Part shown: positions 34,598 to 42,282 of the stretch, one piece after another | Numbering within the stretch: position 1 is the stretch's first letter | Layout of the letters: each line of letters begins with the position of its first letter | Source: Halobacillus naozhouensis | GTDB taxonomy: Bacteria; Bacillota; Bacilli; Bacillales; Halobacillaceae | Direction of reading: 5' to 3' | DNA length: 64,000 bases | NCBI RefSeq assembly: GCF_029714185.1 | Contig: NZ_CP121671.1 | Location: forward strand, 1,798,001 to 1,862,000 | Notes under the pieces: model-generated | Databases searched by the model: none | What the model was told of the DNA's origin: nothing | The model's input: the letters and a program-made list of their open reading frames with translations, nothing else | Program-made: the position numbers and the translations under genes

Positions 34598-34873
34598 ATG
34601 AGTTATAACTATCCTATAGATGAAACCTATTGGTCAAAAGAAGAAATTATTGATGTCGTCAATTTTTACTCATTAGTAGAACAAGCTTACGAATCAAGTG
34701 TTAAGCAGGATGAGTTATTACTCGCTTATACGAGATTTAAGCAAATTGTGCCTTCAAAAAGTGAAGAAAAACAGCTTTGCGGGAAGTTTGAGAAAGAGTC
34801 TGGCTATTCCTGTTATCGCACGGTCAAACAAGCCAAATCAGCCTCAACAGGTGAGAAGATTACCATGTCATAG
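34598..34873 (+). CDS. yktA: UPF0223 family protein YktA
   Basis: 91-residue soluble helical protein of the UPF0223 family, unknown function; size and position before yktB match B. subtilis. Seen: the N-terminal YPIDETYWSKEEIIDVVNFYSLVE and central YTRFKQIVPSKSEEKQL. AAAGGTGG precedes ATG 34598. Likely co-transcribed with the upstream flavoprotein gene. Confidence 0.85.
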   Translation: MSYNYPIDETYWSKEEIIDVVNFYSLVEQAYESSVKQDELLLAYTRFKQIVPSKSEEKQLCGKFEKESGYSCYRTVKQAKSASTGEKITMS

Positions 34874-34876
34874 CTA

Positions 34877-34917
34877 GAAGAACGGCGGGGTTTACTGATA
34901 ACCTCGCCGTTCTTCTT
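34877..34917. terminator. Bidirectional terminator yktA / yktB
   Basis: AGAAGAACGGCG / CGCCGTTCTTCT stem, extended by GGTT/AACC pairs, between convergent genes. Confidence 0.85.
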
Positions 34918-34919
34918 GT

Positions 34920-35555
34920 TTAATTAGAATGTTTAGCATACCTGTACAGGGGCTCGAGTGTCTGGAATGTATCTCGGCACAGGTGAATAAACGCATCAGG
35001 ATCTGTTAATTGATCATCATCCTGGCTAAGGTGAATCCCACAAAGAATTTCAGCTTTTTTTACCTCTGTCAGTCGTGTGAACATGGCCGCAAATTTTTCA
35101 TCGCTCATTTCTCCCTGTACAAAAGCATCTGGCTTTGTATGGTCTGTTGACCAGACGAAATGGTCGGGTATGATATTCTTGATCTCCTTTTTATGTTGAA
35201 GCAGCGTTTCGCCAAAGGCCTCTTTTACCGGATTTTCATAAATCACCGCAAACCAAATAAACACATGACTTTCCCACATGCCGATTTGAAAGTGGGGAAG
35301 CTTTTTGTATCCGCGTTTATTTGAAGCAAGGGCCGCCCACGTATCATTCGGAGGATTCGTTGTTCTTCTGGCATGCTTAGCGACATGGACGAACATTTCA
35401 TCGCCGGTCATCGCGGTAACATCAGGCGCGAGCTCCGTAGCAATCGCATCAAGCTTAGGAGAGATTCGTTCTCTTAACTCTTCCATCCTTTCCTCAAGTC
35501 CTGGTATGGAAAATACATCAAAATCTTTTTGACTGAAACCTGTAAAGTCACTCAT
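34920..35555 (-). CDS. yktB: UPF0637 family protein YktB
   Basis: 211-residue soluble protein of the DUF1054/UPF0637 family. Typical features seen: N-terminal GFSQKDFDVFSIPGLEERM, and AKHARRTTNPPNDTWAALASNKRGYKKLPHFQIG. Function unknown. Start ATG 35555 with GGAGTGAG upstream. Convergent with yktA, as in B. subtilis. Confidence 0.88.
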   Translation of the reverse strand: MSDFTGFSQKDFDVFSIPGLEERMEELRERISPKLDAIATELAPDVTAMTGDEMFVHVAKHARRTTNPPNDTWAALASNKRGYKKLPHFQIGMWESHVFIWFAVIYENPVKEAFGETLLQHKKEIKNIIPDHFVWSTDHTKPDAFVQGEMSDEKFAAMFTRLTEVKKAEILCGIHLSQDDDQLTDPDAFIHLCRDTFQTLEPLYRYAKHSN

Positions 35556-35721
35556 GTTCTCACTCCTCTATATTCTAATGGAAGTTTATCATATAAGCGG
35601 AATATGTCTAAGCAAAGTGTTTAAATGGTTTGGATTATAGTAAAATGGGTTATTTATAGAGTAAACTTACAGGGCTTTAGGACATATATATAAGTAAGGG
35701 TTGGAAGGGGAGGAAAGAGCA

Positions 35722-35910
35722 GTGAAACATGTAATGGAAGCGTTGCGTAAAAAAGAAGCTGAAGAAAGGCTCCCAGTCATCCGTTTAGAAATTGATTATG
35801 AATTAGTCACTTTGCATGATGCAATGCTAGCTCAAGATCAAGAGCAGATCGACGCCTGTAAAGTGAGACTAGCTAAACTTCGTCAACAGTTATTGGAATG
35901 GTCATCTTAA
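35722..35910 (+). CDS. ykzI: Small conserved protein, YkzI-like
   Basis: 62-residue, mostly helical, charged protein (MKHVMEALRKKEAEERLPV...). GTG 35722 is chosen because GGGGAGGA (35707-35714) lies seven bases upstream; the TTG at 35701 has none. B. subtilis has a 64-residue YkzI at this point between yktB and yktC; assignment rests on position and size. Function unknown. The 211 bases after it hold only a terminator and the suhB promoter region. Confidence 0.65.
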   Translation: MKHVMEALRKKEAEERLPVIRLEIDYELVTLHDAMLAQDQEQIDACKVRLAKLRQQLLEWSS

Positions 35911-35939
35911 AAAAGAGCAGCGGAGCCGTTGCTCTTTTT
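35909..35939 (+). terminator. Terminator after ykzI-like gene
   Basis: AAAAAGAGCA-CGG / CG-TGCTCTTTTT stem with T-run. Confidence 0.8.
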
Positions 35940-36121
35940 CACCTTCAGCTATCGAAAAGCCTCTTATTAAAATCCCATGACCTGTCACTGTAGTCTCTTC
36001 AAGTGGTAGAACGTACTTTTTATCCCTGAGAGATGCTTTCCTAGTTTTTGCTAATTGTGTGCAGTTCATGCATGGATCTGATACGATATAGGGATACTAC
36101 CATTTGAAGGAGCTTTCCAAG

Positions 36122-36931
36122 ATGGATAAATTACAACGAACAAACTTATATAAGCAGGCTAAAGAATGGGTCCTTGAAGCAGGACAACGAATACGGGAAA
36201 CGATCGATGATCCAAGAACGATTCAAACAAAGTCCAATGCGAATGATCTTGTCACAGAAATGGATCAGGAAACAGAGCAGTTTTTTGCTGGGATGATCAG
36301 AAAGCTATACCCTGATCACCATGTATTTGGTGAAGAAGGGTTTGGAGATGAAATTACCAGTTTAGAGGGGACGGTTTGGATTATTGATCCTATCGACGGA
36401 ACGATGAATTTCGTCCATCAGAAGCGAAACTTTGCGATCTCTGTCGGTATATATGAGGATGGAGTAGGCGAGATTGGTCTTATTTATAACGTGATGGAAG
36501 ATACGATCTACACAGCTGTACGCGGAGAAGGAGCGTATAAAAATCATCATCGTCTCGCCCAGTTACCTGAGGAAAAACAGTTAAAACAGGCGATCTTTGC
36601 TTTAAATACAACGTGGATGCTGCCGGAGAACCCGTTTATTTCCCATAAAGGTGTCCATGAGCTTGTCAAAACGTTAAGAAGCACGCGTACTTACGGATCA
36701 GCTGCATTAGAATTCGCGTTTGTGGCTGAGGGAATCATCGATGGTTATTTAACGATGACGCTCATGCCATGGGACATCGCAGCTGGCATGGTTATTTTAA
36801 AGGAAGTCGGAGGTACGGTGACGACAGCGGATGGTCAGGATATCGATATGCTTCATCAAACGACGATCTTAGCCTGTCATCCTAAACTTCACAGTGATGT
36901 CATTGGAGAATTTGTTGACTTGAAGCAATAG
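36122..36931 (+). CDS. suhB: Inositol monophosphatase family protein (YktC/SuhB)
   Basis: 269-residue Mg2+-dependent phosphatase. Motifs: GEEG (metal Glu), WIIDPIDGTMNFVH (DPIDGTxN, metal Asps and nucleophile Thr) and WDIAAGMVIL near the C-terminus. B. subtilis YktC has inositol-1-phosphatase activity; other members act on NADP or fructose-1,6-bisphosphate, so substrate is uncertain. ATG 36122 is nine bases after AAGGAG; the TTG at 36104 precedes that SD. Confidence 0.88.
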   Translation: MDKLQRTNLYKQAKEWVLEAGQRIRETIDDPRTIQTKSNANDLVTEMDQETEQFFAGMIRKLYPDHHVFGEEGFGDEITSLEGTVWIIDPIDGTMNFVHQKRNFAISVGIYEDGVGEIGLIYNVMEDTIYTAVRGEGAYKNHHRLAQLPEEKQLKQAIFALNTTWMLPENPFISHKGVHELVKTLRSTRTYGSAALEFAFVAEGIIDGYLTMTLMPWDIAAGMVILKEVGGTVTTADGQDIDMLHQTTILACHPKLHSDVIGEFVDLKQ

Positions 36932-36962
36932 AAAAAGCTGCCCCGGTGAGGCAGCTTTTTCT
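36931..36962. terminator. Bidirectional terminator suhB / ylaF
   Basis: GAAAAAGCTGCC / GGCAGCTTTTTC, 12-bp perfect stem between convergent genes. Confidence 0.9.
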
Positions 36963-37129
36963 TATGCGTTTTGTTGCTTTCTTTTTTTAGATAAGCCAAA
37001 GCCCATAATGGCAAAGCCGGCCAGAAACAATAACACGGCCAGCCAGAACAACTGCTGACCGATAGCGAATCCGACCAGGACAAAAGATAAAATGACAAAG
37101 AAGGCAAGTCCAAACATATTCCAATTCAT
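36962..37129 (-). CDS. ylaF: Small two-helix membrane protein YlaF
   Basis: 55 residues forming two membrane helices (about 6-22 and 27-45) separated by GQQ, with a basic C-terminus (SKKRKQQNA). Location between suhB and ylaH and general architecture fit the YlaF/DUF5325 family. GGGGTGA lies ten bases before ATG 37129. Function unknown. In B. subtilis typA (ylaG) follows here; it is missing in this window. Confidence 0.7.
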   Translation of the reverse strand: MNWNMFGLAFFVILSFVLVGFAIGQQLFWLAVLLFLAGFAIMGFGLSKKRKQQNA

Positions 37130-37278
37130 GATCTATGTTCACCCCATTCCCTTTCATTATAATAGAAAACAGTTGGAAAGGAAACGAAACCATCTAGAAA
37201 AAGAACAGTGGCATTGGAAGTGATGATTTAGTATGATGGATGGGGAGATGAGAAAGATGGTAAAGGGGGTTCATCCAT

Positions 37279-37656
37279 ATGGAGAATACGTCCACTTTAA
37301 CGGTGCCTGCAGATTTATGGCCTGTGGCTGACTTCTTTTTTAGGGGACTGGGTAGTGAAGTGAATTTGGATAACGAAGCGGAAGTCGCTGTGTTGTTTCG
37401 CTCGTTTTTTCTCTTATATTTAACAGTCGTAGCCTTAGCTATTGCTACATTTAAACTGGGTTTTGCCAGAAAACTGCCCCTCGCAAAATCGATTGTCGTG
37501 TACGCGGTACTTGTTGTAGGGACCTTTATACTTACTTTGATTTTAGGCTTGAATTTACCGATTGCCGAAAGTTTAATGGTGGCAGCGTTAATTCTAGGTG
37601 TCTACCGCTTACGGCTTCATAAAGAGCGGAGCGGACGGGAAAGCCGCCAGTCATAA
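37279..37656 (+). CDS. ylaH: YlaH-like membrane protein
   Basis: 125-residue protein with three predicted membrane helices (about 48-67, 76-98, 101-116) and a C-terminal cytosolic arginine-rich tail. Matches YlaH in position (before ylaI). Function unknown; the GLNLPIAESLMVAALILGVYRLR segment is the most conserved-looking part. GGGGG precedes ATG 37279. Confidence 0.75.
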   Translation: MENTSTLTVPADLWPVADFFFRGLGSEVNLDNEAEVAVLFRSFFLLYLTVVALAIATFKLGFARKLPLAKSIVVYAVLVVGTFILTLILGLNLPIAESLMVAALILGVYRLRLHKERSGRESRQS

Positions 37657-37692
37657 ACAAAGCCCTGACTTCAAATCGTCAGGGCTTTGTTC
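37656..37692. terminator. Terminator ylaH / ylaI
   Basis: AACAAAGCCCTGAC / GTCAGGGCTTTGTT, 14-bp stem between convergent genes. Confidence 0.9.
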
Positions 37693-37701
37693 TATCTTGT
37701 A

Positions 37702-37905
37702 TTACGATAAATGCTTCTCGCGTTTTCGTTCCCGATTAAAGCGGAAATTACCTGTTTGTAAACGTTTCTCAGTGTTTTCTTTAATGCGATCGTGACAGGA
37801 CGGACACATATACGTGTGAATCCTGCGGTTTCGTAAACGTTTCGCCTGTAAAGAATAGCTGTCAATTTTCTCAATAGTATCGCAAAGTACACATTTTACA
37901 CGCAT
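37702..37905 (-). CDS. ylaI: DUF2197 zinc-ribbon protein YlaI
   Basis: 67 residues with two CxxC pairs, CVLC at residue 5 and CPSC near residue 34, forming a probable zinc ribbon, followed by a very basic tail (RFNRERKREKH). Same family and position as B. subtilis YlaI. Function unknown; nucleic-acid binding is possible given charge. ATG 37905 follows GTGAGG. Confidence 0.85.
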   Translation of the reverse strand: MRVKCVLCDTIEKIDSYSLQAKRLRNRRIHTYMCPSCHDRIKENTEKRLQTGNFRFNRERKREKHLS

Positions 37906-38041
37906 GTCCTCACCTCAATCCTTCCACTATGACTTTATGATAACATGTTTAGCCGAATCACGCATTTTTCTTTTAGTGTACATGTTTTAAGTGAATGAAT
38001 TGAGGGAATATAATGGGTAGTAGAACAGAAAGGATGATTTG

Positions 38042-38338
38042 ATGAAGAAACGATGGATATTTACTGCAGTAGGAGCAGCAGCTGGAGGAACCTTAGCTTA
38101 TTTTATGAAAGACGAGGATAACCGTCAGCGAGTCAAGGATAAAGCGAAAACGGTACAGGCTAATTTTATGCAGGACGGACAAAAGGCTGACATGCCTGTA
38201 GAAGAAGCCGGGCAGCCAGAAGAAGTTTCTAACATGGAAAATTCTAAAATGGTTTCTGAGGGATCCCAATTTGGCGTCCAATACTATAATGAACTGACTG
38301 AAAAAGAGCGGGAAATTTTAGAAAAAAGCAACAGCTAA
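38042..38338 (+). CDS. Small membrane-anchored hypothetical protein
   Basis: 98 residues: a short basic start (MKKRW), one glycine/alanine-rich membrane helix (about 5-22), then a charged cytosolic or extracellular tail with KDKAKTVQANF resembling YtxH-type stress proteins, and an acidic C-terminus. AAAGGATG sets ATG 38042. I do not recognise a family. It takes the place of a conserved yla gene between ylaI and ylaJ. Confidence 0.6.
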   Translation: MKKRWIFTAVGAAAGGTLAYFMKDEDNRQRVKDKAKTVQANFMQDGQKADMPVEEAGQPEEVSNMENSKMVSEGSQFGVQYYNELTEKEREILEKSNS

Positions 38339-38362
38339 ATCCATATGGATTTAGCTGTTTTT
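38328..38362. terminator. Terminator after the 38042 gene
   Basis: AACAGCTAAATCC / GGATTTAGCTGTT with ATAT loop, then TTTT; the stem contains the stop codon. Confidence 0.85.
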
Positions 38363-38394
38363 GGTCATGGGCGGACTTGAAAGGCAGACATTGA

Positions 38395-38976
38395 TTACTG
38401 TTCTTTAGATTGCTTTTCTTGAAGTTGTTTAATCTTTTCCTTATCTTCTTTAGGAACAGATTCTTTGTTTGGATCCTGAGATTCAGGCTGATCTTCTATC
38501 GGTCGTTCCGGCATATAACGAGCGACGATTTGGCTCAGTTCTTCGGTTATGGCTTGGACAGGGTGTCCTTGTGAAATTTTTTCACCGAGCCCGCGCAAGC
38601 GTTCGACACCATCTGCATCCGCAATTACGATTGCTTCTTTCCCATAGGGGTCATGCTTCAGGGCTTCGGCTACAGAAAATTTAATCATCCCGACACGTGC
38701 ACGGTCCAGGTCCTTATCGACATCGATACCGACTGCTGCATAAGATCCAAGAACAACTGCTGTGGCATCATGAACGCCAGGTTCCTCAACGGCTATTTTG
38801 GCTAAGTGACTAGCTGTTTTCTGATTGGACATATTTGGCTGCTCGACTGGATCTGAATCAGTTACATATTTCATTTCCGAGTTGCCACCCTGATCCTCTT
38901 GAAGCAATTGCTTTTCACCTGTCTGCTGGCATGCGGACAAGCAGAGCAGGCCGATTATTAATAGTATTGTTTTCAT
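38395..38976 (-). CDS. ylaJ: YhcN/YlaJ-family sporulation lipoprotein
   Basis: 193-residue lipoprotein: signal peptide with LSAC lipobox near residue 16, then the YhcN/YlaJ domain (about 45-155; HLAKIAVEEPGVHDATAVVLGSYAAVGIDV), and a Glu/Lys/Gln-rich C-terminal tail. Relatives are forespore or spore-associated lipoproteins linked to germination. ATG 38976 is preferred to GTG 38985. Identified from domain and locus. Confidence 0.85.
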   Translation of the reverse strand: MKTILLIIGLLCLSACQQTGEKQLLQEDQGGNSEMKYVTDSDPVEQPNMSNQKTASHLAKIAVEEPGVHDATAVVLGSYAAVGIDVDKDLDRARVGMIKFSVAEALKHDPYGKEAIVIADADGVERLRGLGEKISQGHPVQAITEELSQIVARYMPERPIEDQPESQDPNKESVPKEDKEKIKQLQEKQSKEQ

Positions 38977-39030
38977 ACGAAACACTCACTTTTTTTAATT
39001 AGCTTGTGGTTAATGTGAGTGTTTTATACG

Positions 39031-39056
39031 CAAAAAGGACAGCTTGCCCGCTGTCC
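39031..39056 (-). terminator. Terminator of the ylaL-like gene
   Basis: Minus strand GGACAGC, six-base loop, GCTGTCC, TTTTT. Confidence 0.85.
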
Positions 39057-39064
39057 CTTTGTCA

Positions 39065-39562
39065 TCATTCAAAAATTATTTTTTTAATCCCTGTAATAGG
39101 AGCATCTTTATTGGACCCATCCTTGAAATACAGGTGGACTGGTCCATCTTCTTTTAATGGTTTTCCTGCTTTTGAGAATAATAAAAGCGACTCGCCTAAC
39201 TCGTCAGCGTCAATTGAATGGTCTCCATCATCTGTTACTAACACAGCAGAAGTCACTTTCGGGTCCGGTTCACTCGTATGAATGAATGGTTTGATAGGCA
39301 TTAAAAAAGTTTCTGTTTTTATGAGTTCTTTCTCCGCTCGCGTGAGGCTTTTGTTCACCGGCGGGTTGATTTTCTGCTGATACATTTCACGATCGAAGCG
39401 TAGTGATTTTCTTTTTAACTCGTCTTCCGCTTCTTCTTCACGGGAAGAAGCTTGTGAATTATGGAACACTTCATCATAAGTAAGTTTTCGGTCATCGAAA
39501 ATCCAGACTGTTGGATCAAGGGTAATTGGGAATTTCACCTGACCTGATATTTGTACTATCAA
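39065..39562 (-). CDS. ylaL: YlaL-like hypothetical protein
   Basis: About 165-residue soluble protein. Seen: ITLDPTVWIFDDRKLTYDE near the N-terminus, a charged helical middle, and a C-terminal LYFKDGSNKDAPITGIKKIIF. I place the start at TTG 39562, eight bases after AAAGGTGG; longer in-frame starts up to 39631 would include that SD within the coding region. Locus before the glutaminase gene fits YlaL; phoH (ylaK) is not here. Function unknown. Confidence 0.65.
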   Translation of the reverse strand: MIVQISGQVKFPITLDPTVWIFDDRKLTYDEVFHNSQASSREEEAEDELKRKSLRFDREMYQQKINPPVNKSLTRAEKELIKTETFLMPIKPFIHTSEPDPKVTSAVLVTDDGDHSIDADELGESLLLFSKAGKPLKEDGPVHLYFKDGSNKDAPITGIKKIIFE

Positions 39563-39648
39563 GTGATGCGCCACCTTTCCTATTAAAAATCTTGCCTTAT
39601 TAATCATAGCAAAAAATGAGAAAGTTTTCATTTCTGGGAGGGTTACTT

Positions 39649-40581
39649 ATGGAGGAAAAAATATCAACGACTACCTTGGAAGAATGGCTTGAGAACGTCA
39701 AACCGTTCGCCTATGATGGTCAGCTTGCTGATTATATACCGGCACTGGCGAAACAAGATCCGGAAGACTTAGCCGTTTCGATTTATTATTTAGACGGTGA
39801 TTGCGTCCATGCCGGCGACGTTGAGTCCTGTTTTACTTTGCAAAGTATTTCGAAAGTCATCGCCCTGGCTCTCGCCTTGATTGATAATGGGGAAGATTAT
39901 GTTTTCGAACGCGTTGGGATGGAACCGACCGGAGATCCGTTTCATTCGATTTATCGACTGGAACAACATCGGCCTTCAAAACCGCTTAATCCGATGATTA
40001 ATGCTGGAGCGCTGGCTGTTTCGAATATGATTCACGGTCAGACCCCGGACGAGAAAGTTGGCAGGCTGCTTAGCTTCATCCATGAAATGACAGATGACCA
40101 TTCAATTCGGTTTAACAGTGAAGTGGCTTCCTCTGAATTCGAAACGGCATTCTTAAATCGCTCATTGCTCTATTATTTAAAGCAGCATAAAGTGGTGACA
40201 GGAAGTGTAGAAGAGACACTCGATGCCTATACAAAGCAATGCTCTGTTGAACTGAATGTGCGGCATTTATCAAAGATTGGAGCACTGTTTGCTAATGAAG
40301 GCCGAGATTTGAATTCAGGCAGACAAATTATTCCTAAGCACTTTGCCAGAATATGCAAAACGTTCATGGTCACGTGCGGAATGTATGATGCTTCTGGTTC
40401 GTTTGCCATTAAAGTAGGTATACCAGCTAAAAGTGGTGTATCAGGCGGCGTGATGGGTTCTCTTAACGGTTTTGGCGGCATTGCTGTTTATGGGCCGGCC
40501 CTTGATTCAAAAGGTAATAGTGTCGTTGGGTTGAAACTGCTTGAAATGTTGTCGAACCGCTACGACCTTTCGATTTTTTAG
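39649..40581 (+). CDS. glsA: Glutaminase
   Basis: 310-residue glutaminase of the serine-dependent beta-lactamase-like fold, hydrolysing glutamine to glutamate and ammonia. Seen: TLQSISKVIALALAL (catalytic Ser-x-x-Lys), PLNPMINAGALAVSNMI, the Tyr-rich LNRSLLYYLKQH and C-terminal SGVSGGVMGSLNG. Equivalent to B. subtilis YlaM/GlsA2 by length and neighbours. ATG 39649 follows GGGAGGG. The protein supplies glutamate, also an osmolyte in halophiles (inference). Confidence 0.93.
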   Translation: MEEKISTTTLEEWLENVKPFAYDGQLADYIPALAKQDPEDLAVSIYYLDGDCVHAGDVESCFTLQSISKVIALALALIDNGEDYVFERVGMEPTGDPFHSIYRLEQHRPSKPLNPMINAGALAVSNMIHGQTPDEKVGRLLSFIHEMTDDHSIRFNSEVASSEFETAFLNRSLLYYLKQHKVVTGSVEETLDAYTKQCSVELNVRHLSKIGALFANEGRDLNSGRQIIPKHFARICKTFMVTCGMYDASGSFAIKVGIPAKSGVSGGVMGSLNGFGGIAVYGPALDSKGNSVVGLKLLEMLSNRYDLSIF

Positions 40582-40664
40582 TCAAATCCCCAATAGTTAG
40601 TTGCAATTTTTTAAATGAAACGATACTATTAATAAAAGAAAGTTTGTTACTGGAGGGGATCTTA

Positions 40665-40946
40665 ATGTTGTCTGATGTGGCTGTGGATCATCGTGAAAAG
40701 GCCTACGCCCTTCTAAAAGCTGATGCTGATAAAATTTTACGATTAATAAAAGTACAAATGGACAACTTGACTATGCCTCAGTGTCCGTTATATGAGGAAG
40801 TTCTAGATACACAAATGTTTGGGTTGTCACGTGAGATACATTTTGCTGTGCGCTTGCACTTAATCAGTGAAGAGGAAGGCAAAGCTATACTGGATAACTT
40901 AGAAAAACAACTCAATGTTTTACATGAAGCTGCTCAGAATTCGTGA
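40665..40946 (+). CDS. ylaN: YlaN / UPF0358, iron-homeostasis protein
   Basis: 93-residue helical protein, UPF0358 family (B. subtilis YlaN 92). Recent work in B. subtilis and S. aureus links YlaN to Fe(II) binding and modulation of Fur; formerly called essential of unknown function. Seen: VDHREKAYALLKADADKILRLIKVQMDNL and the CPLYEEVLDTQMFGLSREI core. ATG 40665 follows GGAGGGG. Conserved position before ftsW. Confidence 0.9.
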   Translation: MLSDVAVDHREKAYALLKADADKILRLIKVQMDNLTMPQCPLYEEVLDTQMFGLSREIHFAVRLHLISEEEGKAILDNLEKQLNVLHEAAQNS

Positions 40947-40952
40947 CGAAAG

Positions 40953-40993
40953 AACTCAAATTGCGACGTATTTGTTGTAATTTGAGTTTTTTT
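40953..40993 (+). terminator. Terminator after ylaN
   Basis: AACTCAAATT / AATTTGAGTT followed by seven T. Confidence 0.88.
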
Positions 40994-41049
40994 GTATCCG
41001 TTAGCGCTTTCATGCATTTAAATAGACAGAATTGTCATATAAGAAGGAA

Positions 41050-41077
41050 TTGTGACAACTTTTATAGAAAATATACA
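41050..41077 (+). promoter_or_regulatory. Putative ftsW-pycA promoter
   Basis: TTGTGA (41050-41055), 16 bases, TATACA (41072-41077), just before the ftsW start. A dyad TTGTCA...TGACAA (41032-41058) overlaps the -35. Confidence 0.4.
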
Positions 41078-41094
41078 TAGTAGGGATGAATGAT

Positions 41095-42282
41095 ATGTTA
41101 CAACGATTGAAAACCTATGACTTCACATTGCTTTTTGCCCCTATTGCTTTAGTATCTTTCGGCACTGTCATGGTTTATAGTGCGAGTATGGTGTACGGGC
41201 CGGTTGTTCTTGATGTTCCCAGTAATCATTATTTGTTGAAACAATTACAATGGATGGTACTCGGAATTATCATGCTATTCTTTATGTCCGTCTTCCCATA
41301 CCGACACTTTAAACGACTGGCAAAAGCAACCGTGCTGCTCATGGTCATCTTATTAGTCGGTTTGTTTATTTTCGGGAGTGAGGTCAATAATTCATTATCC
41401 TGGTATGACCTTGGCCCGTTAAGTTTTCAGCCGGCTGAGTTTGTCAAGATTGGCATAATTATTTACCTGGCATCTGTGTATGCCAACAAGCAGGAGTACA
41501 TTGGGAATTTTCCTAAAGCTGTGCTGCCGCCACTCGTTATTATTTCGGTACTGCTCGGGTTAATCATTATGCAGCCAGATATCGGTTCGGCCGCGATTAT
41601 CGGGATGCTTGCCAGTATCATGATTATGAGTTCAGGGATTAAAGGTAGGCACATCCTGCTGCTCGTTGTAGTGACCGCTGGTATTCTTATCATGGCAGGA
41701 TCACAGCTTGTAACGGAAGAAAGGATTAACCGTTTTTCAGGTGCTTACCAGCCATTTGAAGCTCCGGAAAGTGATGGGTATCATTTGATTCAATCGTATG
41801 TTGCCATTGCTACAGGAGGGTTAACAGGTGTCGGGTTGGGACAAGGTGTACAAAAACTGGGTTACTTACCAGAACCGCATACCGATTTTATTATGGCGGT
41901 TATTGCAGAAGAACTGGGTTTTATAGGTGTTGTGATTACAGTAGGTTTATTAGCTACCATTGTATTAAGAGGTTTGTACATATCGTGGCGCTGTAAAGAT
42001 GCATTTGGATCTTTACTCGCCCTCGGAATCTCCTCGTTATTTGCTATTCAGTCCTTTATCAATTTAGGGGCGATGAGCGGTCTTCTGCCAATTACAGGTG
42101 TGACGCTGCCGCTTGTAAGCTATGGAGGTTCCTCGCTGGTCATCATGATGATATCTTTGGGGATTCTTAACAACATTGCAAGGACTGTAAAAGTTAGAGA
42201 AGAAGAAAGGCAGGAAACGTACGAACCAGAAAGGGAACCAGTACCTCGTACAAGACAACAAGGAGTGAGATCATGGAATTGA
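41095..42282 (+). CDS. ftsW: Peptidoglycan glycosyltransferase FtsW
   Basis: 395-residue SEDS-family polymerase with ten membrane helices, building septal peptidoglycan with a cognate class B PBP. Seen: VMVYSASMVYG in TM1-2, the conserved QPAEFVKIG and MQPDIGSA (catalytic Asp loop), LPEPHTDFIMAVIAEELG, and GLLPITGVTLPLVSYGGSS. ATG 41095 is used: GGGATGA lies five bases upstream, while ATG 41086 has no room. The 3' end overlaps pycA by ten bases. Confidence 0.92.
   Translation: MLQRLKTYDFTLLFAPIALVSFGTVMVYSASMVYGPVVLDVPSNHYLLKQLQWMVLGIIMLFFMSVFPYRHFKRLAKATVLLMVILLVGLFIFGSEVNNSLSWYDLGPLSFQPAEFVKIGIIIYLASVYANKQEYIGNFPKAVLPPLVIISVLLGLIIMQPDIGSAAIIGMLASIMIMSSGIKGRHILLLVVVTAGILIMAGSQLVTEERINRFSGAYQPFEAPESDGYHLIQSYVAIATGGLTGVGLGQGVQKLGYLPEPHTDFIMAVIAEELGFIGVVITVGLLATIVLRGLYISWRCKDAFGSLLALGISSLFAIQSFINLGAMSGLLPITGVTLPLVSYGGSSLVIMMISLGILNNIARTVKVREEERQETYEPEREPVPRTRQQGVRSWN

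Noticed and set aside
36889..37193. Longer minus-strand frames over ylaF
   Set aside because: The 55-codon frame with two clean membrane helices and an SD is the real gene; the others are out of frame and lack an SD.
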